Notes: a model not told the origin generated them from the letters alone. Counted from the first letter of the stretch, positions 42,843 through 53,462 are shown. The stretch: DNA of 64,000 bases from Streptomyces albidoflavus (GCF_000719955.1 NZ_JOII01000005.1:62001-126000), one strand, 5' to 3'. Numbers and translations are program-made.

Positions 42843-43621
42843 CGCGTACCTCCGCCGGCCGGGGCCGAGCGGTGGTCGCGCAGGGCGAGGGTGTAGCCGC
42901 GCTCCAGGGCGTTGCCGCCCAACTCCTCCGGCGCCTCGGTGCCCTTGCGGGCCAGGCCCGCGGGGGTGTCGCGCAGGGCGACGCGGCCCGCGTCGAGCAG
43001 GGTCACGGTCGAGCAGGCGTCGGCCACGTCCTCCACCAGGTGGGTGGAGACGAGCACGGTCGTCTCCTCGGCGAGGGCGCGCAGCAGCGCCCGGAAGTCG
43101 AGCCGCTGCTCGGGGTCGAGCCCGGCGGTCGGCTCGTCGAGCAGCAGCACCGCCGGTTCGTTGACCAGGGCCTGGGCGATCCCGGCCCGGCGCACCAGGC
43201 CGCCGGAGAGCCGCTTGAGCGGGGTGCCGGCGTCGGCCGTGAGCCCCGCCCGGTCCAGGGCGCGTTCCACCGCCCCGGGGGCGAGCGCCGCCGGAACCTC
43301 CTTGAGCCAGGCCATGTAGGAGACGAACTCCCGCACGGTGAAGCCGGGGTAGTGGCCGAAGTGCTGCGGCAGGTAGCCCAGCCGGCGCCGCACCTCGGTG
43401 CGTCCGGCGCGGTCCGCCAGGTCGTGGCCGAGGATCCGCACCCGGCCCGCCGTGGGACCGGCGGCGGTCGCCAGCACCCGGATCAGGGAGGTCTTCCCGG
43501 CGCCGTTGGGCCCGAGCAGCCCGTGCACGCCGGTGGAGAACTCCAGGTCCACCCCGTCCAGGGCGGTGGTCCGGCGGTGGCGGACGTGCAGCCCGTCCAC
43601 CCGGATCGTGGTCGTGGTCAC
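42839..43621 (-). CDS. ABC transporter ATP-binding protein
   Basis: A 260-residue ATPase of the ABC-2 or drug-export type. Walker A is GPNGAGKTS (near residue 38), the Q-loop is YLPQHFGHYPGFTVREFVSYMAWL, the signature is LSGGLVRRAGIAQAL, Walker B is VLLLDEPTAGLDPEQ and the H-loop is VLVSTHLVEDVADAC. In the signature motif Leu-Val replaces the more usual Gln/Met-Lys/Arg. GTG 43621 overlaps the upstream stop by four bases and ATGA joins it to the permease. Confidence 0.9.
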   Translation of the reverse strand: MTTTTIRVDGLHVRHRRTTALDGVDLEFSTGVHGLLGPNGAGKTSLIRVLATAAGPTAGRVRILGHDLADRAGRTEVRRRLGYLPQHFGHYPGFTVREFVSYMAWLKEVPAALAPGAVERALDRAGLTADAGTPLKRLSGGLVRRAGIAQALVNEPAVLLLDEPTAGLDPEQRLDFRALLRALAEETTVLVSTHLVEDVADACSTVTLLDAGRVALRDTPAGLARKGTEAPEELGGNALERGYTLALRDHRSAPAGGGTR

Positions 43622-44508
43622 GGGAACTCCGGTCGGTCGTAGGCGTCGAAGGAATGGCGGCGCACGGCGAGCAGGGCGGCGCAGCACACGGCCGCCCCCG
43701 CCCACCCGGCCTGCGCGGCGGGGGAGGAGAACCAGGGGGTGAGGGCCTGGGCGAGGAGTTCCGCGGGGAGGGCGCCGTACCGGACCGTCACCGGGGCGAG
43801 CACCCCGAGCGACCAGAGGCCGCCGACCACCGCCACCGCGTTCCGGCACCCCAGGTACGAGCCGAGGGCCAGCGCGCCGAGGGTGAGCGCCAGCGCCGGG
43901 AGCAGCCACGCCGCCGGCCCGGGCCCGCCCGCCACCTCGGGCAGCAGCGCCCCGGCCACCGTCAGCGCCGGTACGCAGACCGCCAGTACGGCCGCGCCGC
44001 GCACCAGCAGCAGCCGCAGCCCGCCGCCCGGCGTGGTCGCCGTCAGCTCGTGCAGCGGATCGGTGTGCGGGCCGTACGACAGGGCCACCCCGGCGAGCGG
44101 CAGCAGCGGCGCCAGCAGCAGCAGGGCGGTGCGCGCCTGGGGGAACGCCCCGCCGTGCGCCAGGACCAGCGCCACCAGGCAGACCCCGGCGACCGCCGGC
44201 GGCCAGGGGCCGCGCAGGGCGGGCCCGGCGGCCCAGCGCAGCCGGGCCCGGCGGCTGGGTGCCCGGACGGGAGCGGGGGGCGCCTCCGGCGTGGGCGCGA
44301 GCCCCGCCACCTCGGCCAGCACCGCCGAGCGCACCGCCGCCAGCGTGGGCCCCGCGGCCGTGGCGTGGGCGGCGGCGGAGACCCGGGCGGCGCAGGCGCC
44401 GCAGCCCTCCAGGTGGCGTTCGACCTGCCAGGAGGCGGGTTCGGGGAGTTCCCCGGAGGCGTAACGGGTGGCCGCCGCGGCGTCGAGGTGGTGGCGGTGC
44501 GCGGTCAT
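43618..44508 (-). CDS. Zinc-finger (anti-sigma type) protein fused to a permease-like membrane module
   Basis: A 296-residue protein. Residues 1-45 resemble a zf-HC2 anti-sigma zinc finger (HHLDAAAATRYASGELPEP, then ERHLEGCGACAARV with His-x3-Cys-x2-Cys). After a Pro/Ala linker there are about six hydrophobic segments (AVAGVCLVALVLAHGG, ALLLLAPLLPLAGVALSYG, GAAVLAVCVPALTVAGALL, LLPALALTLGALALGSYLG) ending in a short cytoplasmic tail. It starts within the stop codon of the ECF sigma gene. It probably binds that sigma factor at the membrane while also being part of the ABC system. Confidence 0.8.
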   Translation of the reverse strand: MTAHRHHLDAAAATRYASGELPEPASWQVERHLEGCGACAARVSAAAHATAAGPTLAAVRSAVLAEVAGLAPTPEAPPAPVRAPSRRARLRWAAGPALRGPWPPAVAGVCLVALVLAHGGAFPQARTALLLLAPLLPLAGVALSYGPHTDPLHELTATTPGGGLRLLLVRGAAVLAVCVPALTVAGALLPEVAGGPGPAAWLLPALALTLGALALGSYLGCRNAVAVVGGLWSLGVLAPVTVRYGALPAELLAQALTPWFSSPAAQAGWAGAAVCCAALLAVRRHSFDAYDRPEFP

Positions 44509-45170
44509 GCGGTCCCTCCCAGGGGCCGGCGCGGAGAAGAAGGGGGAGTGGCGAGGGGGCGGGGCGGGCCGCCCCGTTCCCCGGCGAGGCGGGCGAGCGC
44601 CGCCCGCAGCTCCCTGCGGGCGCGCAGGGCACGGGACTTGACGGTGCCCTCGGGGATGCCGAGCAGGGTGGCGGCCTCCCGGGTGGTCAGCCCGTCGACC
44701 ACGGTGGCGCGCAGCACCTCCCGCAGTTCGGGGCCGAGCCGGCCGAGGGCGGTGCCGACGTCGCCGAACTCCAGGCCGTCCACGCCGCCCGGTCCGTCCA
44801 GTCCGTCCAGTCCGTCCAGGACACAGTCCTCGGCCGAGGGGGCGGGCGGCGCGGGGACCGGCGCGTACCGTTCGGCGCGCTCGCGTGCCCGCAGGGCGTC
44901 GACGAGCCGCCGGGCGGCGATGGTCCACAGCCAGCCGCCGGCCTCGCCGCCCCGGTGGGCGCCGGCCGAGCGCCAGACGGTGACGAAGGTGTCCTGGAGG
45001 ACCTCCCGGACCGTCTCCGGGTCGGGGCAGCGGCGCGTCAGACGGACCTGGAGCCAGCCGGCGTGCCGGTCGTAGAGGCGGGCCAGGGCCGCCTGGTCGC
45101 CCGCGGCGACGGCGCGCAGCAGCGCCGCGTCGTTCTCCTCCGGTGCCCCCACGGGGCGGAACAGTCTCAC
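44505..45170 (-). CDS. ECF RNA polymerase sigma factor
   Basis: A 221-residue ECF sigma factor. Region 2 runs from about residue 18 to 95 (LLRAVAAGDQAALARLYDRHAGWL, VREVLQDTFVTVWRSA, GGWLWTIAARRLVDALRAR), and region 4 from about 140 to 195 (LGRLGPELREVLRATVVDGLTTREAATLLGIPEGTVKSRALRARRELRAAL). The linker contains a short imperfect repeat LDGLDGLDG from a CCGTCCAGT-like DNA repeat near 44800. GTG 45170 lies close after GAGGGG. It heads an operon with a zinc-finger membrane protein and an ABC exporter. Confidence 0.92.
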   Translation of the reverse strand: MRLFRPVGAPEENDAALLRAVAAGDQAALARLYDRHAGWLQVRLTRRCPDPETVREVLQDTFVTVWRSAGAHRGGEAGGWLWTIAARRLVDALRARERAERYAPVPAPPAPSAEDCVLDGLDGLDGPGGVDGLEFGDVGTALGRLGPELREVLRATVVDGLTTREAATLLGIPEGTVKSRALRARRELRAALARLAGERGGPPRPLATPPSSPRRPLGGTA

Positions 45171-45252
45171 GTCCCCTCTATCGACGGGCGGGGCGCGGAC
45201 GGTTCACGATGATGCGGACGGAGGGCCGCCGTGAGGCTCCGACCTGGAGACG

Positions 45253-46733
<1,481 letters not shown>

Positions 46734-46752
46734 CTCCGCCCGCACGCCCCGC

Positions 46753-46787
46753 ACGGCGGGCCCGGCCACCACGGCCGGGCCCGCCGT
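46753..46787. terminator. Perfect 15-bp bidirectional terminator after argG
   Basis: ACGGCGGGCCCGGCC and its reverse complement around ACCAC, followed by CGTTT on the plus strand, lie between the convergent argG and tetR-type stop codons. Confidence 0.85.
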
Positions 46788-46793
46788 CGTTTC

Positions 46794-47333
46794 TCAGCCC
46801 CTCTCGCGCCCCGAGGCGATCCGCTCCGCCAGGGCCCGACGCAGCCCCGCGTCGAGCCGCTGCCCGGTCACCGACTCGTAGAGCCACAGCCCGTCGGCGG
46901 CGAGCCGGGTGACGAACCGGTCCAGCGCCTCCGGATCGCTCGCGGCACCCGCGGCCGGCGGCGCCCACCGCTCCATCACCGCGTCCCACGGCGCGGCGTG
47001 CTCGGGCGTGGTCGACCCCTCCACCATGAAGAGCAGCTCGGCGCGGGTCGCGCTCTGCGTGGTGACCCGGGCGTACGCGGCCAGCCGCTCGGCGGGGCTC
47101 GCCTCGGCGGCCGGTTTCCCCGCCGCCGCCACCAGGTCGGCCTCCCAGCGGTCGGCCAGGTGCTGGTGGATCGCGCGGACCAGCTCCTCGCGGCTGGCGA
47201 AGTGGTAGAGCAGCCCGCCCTTGGTCAGCCCCGCCTCGGCCGCCACCGCGTCGAAGGTGACGCTCTTGACCCCCTCGCGCTGCACGAGACGGGCCGCCGC
47301 GTCGAGGATCTGGGTCCGCTTGCTGGTACGCAT
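46794..47333 (-). CDS. TetR/AcrR family repressor
   Basis: A 179-residue regulator. The N-terminal helix-turn-helix is RTQILDAAARLVQREGVKSVTFDAVAAEAGLTKGGLLYHFASREEL. The C-terminal ligand domain has the TetR_C layout of the TetR group with a LLYHF-type N-terminus (WAPPAAGAASDPEALDRFVTRLAADGLWLYE). It is the second gene of an operon with the MFS exporter, 30 bases upstream. It most likely represses this operon through the long palindrome in front of the MFS gene and is released by an exported compound. Confidence 0.9.
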   Translation of the reverse strand: MRTSKRTQILDAAARLVQREGVKSVTFDAVAAEAGLTKGGLLYHFASREELVRAIHQHLADRWEADLVAAAGKPAAEASPAERLAAYARVTTQSATRAELLFMVEGSTTPEHAAPWDAVMERWAPPAAGAASDPEALDRFVTRLAADGLWLYESVTGQRLDAGLRRALAERIASGRERG

Positions 47334-47363
47334 GGTGCTCCTGGGCCGTGGTGGAGGACGGGG

Positions 47364-48869
47364 TCAGTGGGAGGCGGGGCCGGACAGCGCGGAGCCGGGA
47401 CCGTGGCGGCGCAGCAGCACCCCGGTGGCGACCGTACCGACCGCCAGCACCCCGGCCACCACCAGCACCACCGCCCCGTACGCCCCGTCGAACGCCTCCG
47501 AGGCCGCCGCCACCAGCGCGTCGCCCTCCGCGCCCTGCCCGGCCAGCGCCAGCGCCGCGTCCAGGCTGTCCCGCGCCTCCTCGGGCGTGCCGGGCGGCAG
47601 CCGGACCGTCGCCGAGTAGACGGCCGACAGCAGACTCCCGAGCAGCGCCACCGCGATCAGGCTGCCGAACTCGTACGACACCTCCTCGACCGAGGAGGCC
47701 ATCCCGGCCCGGCGGACCGGCACGTTCCCCATGATCGCGCTGGAGGCCACCGACATGGCCGCGCCCAGCCCGGCGCCCGCGATCAGCAGCCCGGTCACCA
47801 GCAGCGGCATGCTGGTGTCGAAGTGGAGCAGGACCAGCACGGTGCCGACGGTGCTCAGGGCGAGCCCGCCCGCGACGATCGGCAGCAGCCCGATCCGGTG
47901 CAGGGTCGCGCCCCCGGCCACCGCGGTCGGCAGCGCGCCCAGCGCGACAGCGGCCACCAGCACCCCGGCCCGCAGCGGCGTGAACCCCTCCACCAGCTGG
48001 AAGCGCTGGGTGGTGACCAGCTGGAGCCCGGCCACGGCGAACATGGAGAACCCCGCGGCCAGCACCCCGGACAGGAACGCCGGGTTCCGGAAGATCGCGA
48101 AGTCGAGCAGCGGGTCCGGCAGCCGACGCTGGCGCCGGGCGAAGGCCCACCCGCCGGCCGCCGCCGCCACCAGCGCCACGCCCGCCGCCACCGGGGACGG
48201 GGTGGCCTTGGCGGTCTCCTTGATCGCGAAGACCAGGCCGACCAGGGCCACCAGCGCCAGCAACGAGGAGACCAGGTCCCAGTGCTTGCCCGGGTCCGCG
48301 CCGCCGCCCGGGGCCAGGACCAGGGTGGCCACCACCGCCACCACGACCACGGGCACGTTGACCAGGAAGACCGACCCCCACCAGAAGCTCTGGAGCAGCA
48401 GCCCGCTGACGATCGGCCCGAGCGCGCTGCCGACGATCGCCAGGCTTCCCCAGACGGCGATGGCGACGTTCCGCTCCCGCTCGTCGGCGAAGGTGACCCG
48501 GATCAGGGCGAGCGTGGCCGGCATCATCGCCGCCGCCCCGACCGCGAGGAAGGCCCGCGCCGCGATCAGCGCCTCCGGCGTCGGCGAGAGCGCCGCCGCC
48601 AGCGAGGCCGCCCCGAAGACCACCAGCCCGGTCAGGAACATCCGCCGGTGCCCCACCCGGTCGCCCAGCGTCCCGCTGCCCAGCAGCAGCCCCGCCATGA
48701 CCACCGGATAGGCGTTGATGATCCACAGGCTCTGCGCGCTGCTCGCCCCCAGCTCCTCCACCAGCGTCGGCAGCGCCGCGTACAGGATCGAGTTGTCCAG
48801 CGTGATGAGGAGCAGCCCCGCGCTCAGTACCGCCAGCAGCAGCCACCGCCGCCGCGCACTCTCCGCCAT
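47364..48869 (-). CDS. MFS efflux transporter, DHA2 (14-TM) family
   Basis: A 501-residue drug/proton antiporter with fourteen predicted membrane segments. Family motifs are LDNSILYAALPTLVEELG in TM1, GTLGDRVGHRRMFLTG (motif A) in loop 2-3, and GSALGPIVSGLLLQSFWWGSVFLVNVP (motif C). I set the start at ATG 48869, giving MAESARRRW. GTG 48908 or 48902 are alternatives that would make the message almost leaderless, because the operator/promoter palindrome ends right there. Followed by its TetR-type regulator. Confidence 0.9.
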   Translation of the reverse strand: MAESARRRWLLLAVLSAGLLLITLDNSILYAALPTLVEELGASSAQSLWIINAYPVVMAGLLLGSGTLGDRVGHRRMFLTGLVVFGAASLAAALSPTPEALIAARAFLAVGAAAMMPATLALIRVTFADERERNVAIAVWGSLAIVGSALGPIVSGLLLQSFWWGSVFLVNVPVVVVAVVATLVLAPGGGADPGKHWDLVSSLLALVALVGLVFAIKETAKATPSPVAAGVALVAAAAGGWAFARRQRRLPDPLLDFAIFRNPAFLSGVLAAGFSMFAVAGLQLVTTQRFQLVEGFTPLRAGVLVAAVALGALPTAVAGGATLHRIGLLPIVAGGLALSTVGTVLVLLHFDTSMPLLVTGLLIAGAGLGAAMSVASSAIMGNVPVRRAGMASSVEEVSYEFGSLIAVALLGSLLSAVYSATVRLPPGTPEEARDSLDAALALAGQGAEGDALVAAASEAFDGAYGAVVLVVAGVLAVGTVATGVLLRRHGPGSALSGPASH

Positions 48870-48908
48870 CCCGCCCCGCCCTGCCTTCCACCGGTCCGTC
48901 ACGAGCAC

Positions 48909-48940
48909 CGTAACTGTACCTTACGGAAGGTACAGTTACG
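48909..48940. promoter_or_regulatory. Perfect 14-bp inverted repeat: operator of the MFS/TetR operon
   Basis: CGTAACTGTACCTT and its exact reverse complement flank a four-base ACGG centre. It sits at the promoter of the MFS gene, contains a TACAGT that could be its -10 element, and fits a dimeric TetR-family binding site. Confidence 0.75.
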
Positions 48941-49130
48941 GGCCCCCGCCCGCCGCCCGGAACACCTCCGGCCTGGCATTTCGCGCGCTGCCGCCCGGCA
49001 GGAATCCGCGGAGTCGCGGCGGTGTTGCCCAGGGCGAGGGCGGAGGTCCGTCCGGGCGGTCCCGCGCGGCCCCGGAGTCGGTTCGCTCACAGCGAACAGC
49101 TCCTGGGGAACACCTGGCGGCGCAGAAGCA

Positions 49131-49149
49131 TTGAGCCGGTATAGCTCAA
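49131..49149 (+). promoter_or_regulatory. HAIR-like HspR operator in front of lon
   Basis: TTGAGC, seven bases, GCTCAA: this matches the HAIR consensus CTTGAGT-N7-ACTCAAG in arm sequence and exact spacing. It overlaps the AT-rich TATAGC, 23 bases upstream of the lon start. HspR control of lon is known in Streptomyces. Confidence 0.75.
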
Positions 49150-49171
49150 CTTGACTGCCGAAGGGGAGATC

Positions 49172-51583
49172 ATGGCTGCTGAGTCCCAGGCCAACACACC
49201 GCTGACTCTTCCGGTGCTGCCGCTCGACGATGAAGTGGTGCTGCCCGGGATGGTCGTGCCACTGGACCTCAACGAAACCGATGTACGGGCCGCCGTCGAA
49301 GCCGCGCAGGCCGCGGCCGGGCCCGGCGGGGGCAAGCCGCAGGTGCTGCTCGTCCCGAGGGTCGACGGCACCTACGCCGCGGTCGGCGTCCTCGCCACCG
49401 TGGAACAGGTCGGACGGCTGTCCGACGGCGACCCCGGCGCGCTGGTGCGCGGCCGCAGCCGCGTGCGGATCGGGGCCGGAACCACCGGGCCCGGGGCCGC
49501 GCTCTGGGTCGAGGGGACGCCCGTCGAGGAGACGGTGCCCTCGCCGCTGCCCGGCTCGGTGACCGAGCTGATGACGGCGTACAAGGCGCTGGCCGCCTCC
49601 TGGCTGCAGAAGCGCGGCGCCTGGCAGGTGGTCGACCGCATCCAGCAGATCGACACCCCCGGCGCCCTCGCGGACAACGCCGGGTACTCGCCCTTCCTGA
49701 CCACCGCGCAGAAGGTGGCCCTGCTGGAGACCGGCGACCCGGTCGCCCGCCTCAAGCTCGCCACCGAGCACCTCAGCGAGCACCTCGCCGAGCAGGACGT
49801 CGCCGAGACCATCGCCAAGGACGTCCAGGAGGGCGTCGACAAGCAGCAGCGCGAGTTCCTGCTCCGCCGCCAGCTCGACGCCGTCCGCAAGGAGCTCCGT
49901 GAGCTGAACGGCGAGGGCGAGGAGGACGAGAGCGACGACTACCGCGCCCGCGTCGAGGCCGCCGACCTCCCCGAGAAGGTCCGCGAGGCCGCCCTCAAGG
50001 AGGTCGAGAAGCTGGAGCGGGCCTCCGACCAGAGCCCCGAGGGCTCCTGGATACGGACCTGGCTCGACACCGTCCTGGAACTCCCCTGGACCGAGCGGAC
50101 CGAGGACGCCTACGACATTCCCGGCGCCCAGGCCGTGCTCGACGCCGAGCACGCGGGTCTGGAGGACGTGAAGGAGCGGATCACCGAGTACCTCGCGGTG
50201 CGCAAGCGCCGCGCCGACCGGGGCCTCGGCGTCGTCGGCGGACGGCGCGGCGGTGCCGTGCTGGCCCTCGTCGGCCCGCCCGGCGTCGGCAAGACCTCGC
50301 TCGGCGAGAGCGTCGCCCACGCCATGGGCCGCAAGTTCGTCCGCGTCGCCCTCGGCGGCGTCCGCGACGAGGCGGAGATCCGGGGCCACCGGCGCACCTA
50401 CGTCGGCGCCCTGCCCGGCCGCATCGTGCGGGCGATCAAGGAGGCCGGCTCGATGAACCCGGTGGTCCTGCTCGACGAGATCGACAAGGTCGGCTCCGAC
50501 TTCCGGGGCGACCCGGCGGCGGCGCTGCTCGAAGTCCTCGACCCGGCGCAGAACCACACCTTCCGGGACCACTACCTGGAGGTCGAACTCGACCTCAGCG
50601 ACGTGGTCTTCCTCGCCACCGCCAACGTCCTCGAATCCATCCCCGAGGCCCTGCTCGACCGGATGGAACTGGTCCGCCTCGACGGCTACACCGAGGACGA
50701 GAAGGTCGTCATCGCCCGCGACCACCTGCTCCCGCGCCAGCTGGAGCGGGCCGGTCTGGAGCCCGGCGAGGTCGAACTGGCCGACTCGGCGCTGCGCAAG
50801 CTCGCCGGGGAGTACACCCGCGAGGCCGGCGTGCGGAACCTGGAGCGTTCCGTGGCCCGGCTGCTGCGCAAGGTCGCGGCCCAGCACGAACTGGGCGAGC
50901 GGGAGCTGCCGTTCACGGTGACCGACGCCGACCTGCGCGGCCTGATCGGCCGGCCGCACCACGTGCCCGAGTCCGCCCAGGACCCGGCCGAGCGGCGCAC
51001 CTCGGTGCCCGGCGTGGCCACCGGACTGGCGGTCACCGGCGCGGGCGGCGACGTGCTCTACGTCGAGGCGTCGCTGGCCGACCCGGAGACGGGCGCGTCC
51101 GGCCTGACCCTGACCGGCCAGCTCGGCGACGTCATGAAGGAGTCGGCGCAGATCGCGCTGAGCTTCCTCCGCTCGCACGGCGCCGAACTGGAGCTGCCCG
51201 TAGCCGACCTGAAGGACCGGGGTGCGCACATCCACTTCCCGGCCGGAGCGGTCCCGAAGGACGGGCCGAGCGCGGGTGTCACCATGACCACCGCCCTCGC
51301 CTCGCTCCTCTCCGGGCGGCTGGTCCGCACCGATGTGGCGATGACCGGCGAGGTCTCGCTGACCGGGCGGGTGCTGCCGATCGGCGGCGTCAAGCAGAAG
51401 CTGCTGGCGGCGCACCGCGCGGGGATCACCACCGTGGTCATCCCCAAGCGGAACGAGGCCGACCTGGACGACGTCCCCGCCGAGATCCTGGAAGGGCTCG
51501 ACGTCCACCCGGTGAGCGATGTCCGCCAGGTGCTGGAGATCGCCCTCTCCCCGGCGAGCGTGGCGGTCCCGGCCGCCGCCTGA
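49172..51583 (+). CDS. lon: ATP-dependent protease La
   Basis: An 803-residue cytoplasmic Lon protease degrading damaged and regulatory proteins. The N-terminal substrate domain starts at [21 protein letters not shown]; the AAA+ module has Walker [10 protein letters not shown] (near residue 371), Walker [19 protein letters not shown] and sensor 1 [17 protein letters not shown]. The C-terminal protease domain has the Ser-Lys dyad: Ser in [15 protein letters not shown] and Lys in [17 protein letters not shown] 49172 follows AAGGGGAG. A HAIR-like palindrome upstream suggests HspR heat-shock control. Confidence 0.97.
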   Translation: MAAESQANTPLTLPVLPLDDEVVLPGMVVPLDLNETDVRAAVEAAQAAAGPGGGKPQVLLVPRVDGTYAAVGVLATVEQVGRLSDGDPGALVRGRSRVRIGAGTTGPGAALWVEGTPVEETVPSPLPGSVTELMTAYKALAASWLQKRGAWQVVDRIQQIDTPGALADNAGYSPFLTTAQKVALLETGDPVARLKLATEHLSEHLAEQDVAETIAKDVQEGVDKQQREFLLRRQLDAVRKELRELNGEGEEDESDDYRARVEAADLPEKVREAALKEVEKLERASDQSPEGSWIRTWLDTVLELPWTERTEDAYDIPGAQAVLDAEHAGLEDVKERITEYLAVRKRRADRGLGVVGGRRGGAVLALVGPPGVGKTSLGESVAHAMGRKFVRVALGGVRDEAEIRGHRRTYVGALPGRIVRAIKEAGSMNPVVLLDEIDKVGSDFRGDPAAALLEVLDPAQNHTFRDHYLEVELDLSDVVFLATANVLESIPEALLDRMELVRLDGYTEDEKVVIARDHLLPRQLERAGLEPGEVELADSALRKLAGEYTREAGVRNLERSVARLLRKVAAQHELGERELPFTVTDADLRGLIGRPHHVPESAQDPAERRTSVPGVATGLAVTGAGGDVLYVEASLADPETGASGLTLTGQLGDVMKESAQIALSFLRSHGAELELPVADLKDRGAHIHFPAGAVPKDGPSAGVTMTTALASLLSGRLVRTDVAMTGEVSLTGRVLPIGGVKQKLLAAHRAGITTVVIPKRNEADLDDVPAEILEGLDVHPVSDVRQVLEIALSPASVAVPAAA

Positions 51584-51619
51584 GCCGGCGGCGCGCGGCC
51601 ACCTTGCTGAGTCCGAAGA

Positions 51620-51646
51620 GCCGGGCCCCCTCCGAGGGGGCCCGGC
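51620..51646. terminator. Perfect bidirectional terminator after lon
   Basis: GCCGGGCCCCC and GGGGGCCCGGC around TCCGA, followed by CTTT, between convergent stop codons at 51583 and 51672. Confidence 0.85.
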
Positions 51647-51671
51647 CTTTCGGCGTACCCGGGGCCGCGGG

Positions 51672-52490
51672 TCAGGGGCGGTAGATGGCGCCCGGAACCG
51701 GCTTGGCCGGGGCCATCAGCTGCGGGACGGTGACGAAGGTGTACCCGTCCTTCTTCAGCGCGTGGATGATGCCCGGCACCGCCGGGACCGTCCCCTGGTA
51801 GATGTCGTGCAGCAGAATCACGCCGTCCCGGCCCGCCTGGTCCAGGGTGCGTTCGGTGATCAGCTCGGAGTCGTTGGTCGCGTAGTCCTTAGCCGTCGTC
51901 GACCAGAGCACCTGGGAGAGTCCCAGCTCCTTGCTGATCTCCGAGACGGTGTCGTCGGTGCGGCCCTGCGGCGGGCGCATCAGGGTCGGCTCGGAACCGG
52001 TCAGCCTCGCCAGCTCCTTCTGGGTGCGGGTGAGTTCCTCGCGTATCTCGTCCGGCTCGATCTCGGTCAGGCGCGGGTGGTTCCAGGTGTGGTTGGCCAC
52101 CTCGTGGCCCTCCTTCGCGATCCTGCGGACCGTCTCCGGGTACTTCTCGATGTGCTTCCTGCCGAGCAGGAAGAAGGTGGCGGGCACCTCCTCGCGCTTC
52201 AGCAGGTCGAGGAGGGCGGGGGTGTCCTTGCCCGGCCCGCCGTCGAAGGTCAGCGCGATGCACTTGGCGACCGCGCAGTCCACCTCACCCCCCGCGAGCT
52301 TCACCCGCGCCCCCGGTTTCCCGTCACCGCCCGCCTCGTGGGCCCGGGCCCGCTCGTCGGCGGGCGCCACGGTCCCCGGCGTGCAGGAGGTGAGCGCGGT
52401 GAGGGCGGCCAGCGCCAGGGCGGCGACGGCGGTACGGCGGATGCGGTGCGGGCGGCGGGTGCGGGGCTCGGCGTGCGTCAGAGTGTTCAC
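51672..52490 (-). CDS. Polysaccharide deacetylase family lipoprotein with variant motif 1
   Basis: A 272-residue NodB-homology protein. The signal peptide ends in LTSC, so it is a lipoprotein on the outer face of the membrane, followed by an acidic linker. The NodB domain starts at CIALTFDGGPGKDTPALLDLL; motif 2 is NHTWNHP, motif 3 LMRPPQG, and LHDIYQGT is the usual C-terminal His motif. Motif 1 normally reads TFDDG; here the second Asp, a metal ligand, is Gly. Substrates of the family are peptidoglycan or chitin-like polymers. The GH25 lysozyme gene lies just upstream on the same strand. Confidence 0.88.
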   Translation of the reverse strand: MNTLTHAEPRTRRPHRIRRTAVAALALAALTALTSCTPGTVAPADERARAHEAGGDGKPGARVKLAGGEVDCAVAKCIALTFDGGPGKDTPALLDLLKREEVPATFFLLGRKHIEKYPETVRRIAKEGHEVANHTWNHPRLTEIEPDEIREELTRTQKELARLTGSEPTLMRPPQGRTDDTVSEISKELGLSQVLWSTTAKDYATNDSELITERTLDQAGRDGVILLHDIYQGTVPAVPGIIHALKKDGYTFVTVPQLMAPAKPVPGAIYRP

Positions 52491-52570
52491 GCCGTGTATA
52501 GATGGAGTGCATAGTCGAACGGTTGCCCCGCACCCGGAAGGATTTCCGCACCCCGCGCCCGACCCGGAAA

Positions 52571-52597
52571 AGGCCCGGCGACCAGGTCACCGGGCCT
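52571..52597 (-). terminator. Hairpin after the lysozyme gene
   Basis: AGGCCCGG and CCGGGCCT flank an 11-base loop that can itself pair partly; on the minus strand it is followed by TTTTCC. Confidence 0.6.
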
Positions 52598-52637
52598 CTT
52601 CGGGCTGCGCGGACGCGGGGCGTCCGACCGCTCGGGC

Positions 52638-53462
52638 TCAGCCGTTGGCGAGCGCCTGGAGCCGGTCGTACGCGCCGTTGAAGCGGTTGTGGTCGCCGAC
52701 GATCGGGCCGGTGGAGGTGTACTGCCACATCGTGTAGAAGCCCCAGCCGGCCGGGAGTTCGCCCACCGAGGCGGCATACCGGGCGACCCAGAGCGGGTTG
52801 GTGGCGCCGAAGCCCGCGTAGTTGCCGGTGCAGGAGGTCCACCAGCTGGTCGCGGTGTAGATGACCGCGTCACGGCCGGTGCGGGCCTTGTAGGTGTTGG
52901 TGAAGTCGCGGATCCAGTTGACCATCGCGGACTGGCTCAGGCCGTAGCACTGGTCGCCGTACGGGTTCCACTCGATGTCCAGGACGCCGGGGAGGGTCTT
53001 GCCGTCGCGGGACCAGCCGCCGCCGTTGTCCACGAAGTAGTTGGCCTGGGCGGCGCCGCTCGTCGTGTTGGGCGTCGCGAAGTGGTAGGCCCCGCGGATC
53101 ATGCCCACGTTGTAGCTGCCGTTGTACTGCTGCGCGAAGTACGGGTTCTTGTAGTACGTGCCTTCGGTGGCCTTCACGTACGACCACTTGACGCCGCTGT
53201 TCCACAGCCCGGCCCAGTCGACGTTCCCCTGGTGGCTGGAGACGTCCACGCCCTCCGTCTGCTCGGCGAGCGGCGAGACGCCGGGCGCCCCGCTGCGGCC
53301 GTCGTGCTCCAGCACGCCCATGCCCATGTGGGCCTCGCCCCGCTCGGGGCGGTCGGCGGCCTGCGCCGCGGAGGGCAGGGTGAACAGCAGGGAGAGGGCG
53401 GCGAGGAGAACCCCGGCCGCGGTGGTGCGGGAGGGGCGGGCTCCGGATCTGGGTACGCGCAT
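52638..53462 (-). CDS. Secreted GH25 lysozyme
   Basis: A 274-residue muramidase. Residues 1-34 are a signal peptide with a hydrophobic core TTAAGVLLAALSLLFTLPSAAQA and a likely cleavage after AQA. The GH25 domain starts at GVDVSSHQGNVDWAGLW, carries the catalytic acidic pair in GVLDIEWNPYG, and ends with WGFYTMWQYTSTGPIVG. It should cut the N-acetylmuramic acid to N-acetylglucosamine bond of peptidoglycan outside the cell. ATG 53462 has GGAGG upstream. Confidence 0.93.
   Translation of the reverse strand: MRVPRSGARPSRTTAAGVLLAALSLLFTLPSAAQAADRPERGEAHMGMGVLEHDGRSGAPGVSPLAEQTEGVDVSSHQGNVDWAGLWNSGVKWSYVKATEGTYYKNPYFAQQYNGSYNVGMIRGAYHFATPNTTSGAAQANYFVDNGGGWSRDGKTLPGVLDIEWNPYGDQCYGLSQSAMVNWIRDFTNTYKARTGRDAVIYTATSWWTSCTGNYAGFGATNPLWVARYAASVGELPAGWGFYTMWQYTSTGPIVGDHNRFNGAYDRLQALANG

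Noticed and set aside
48899..51508. A long open frame opposite lon
   Set aside because: Antisense shadow of lon, whose domains and catalytic residues are all intact.
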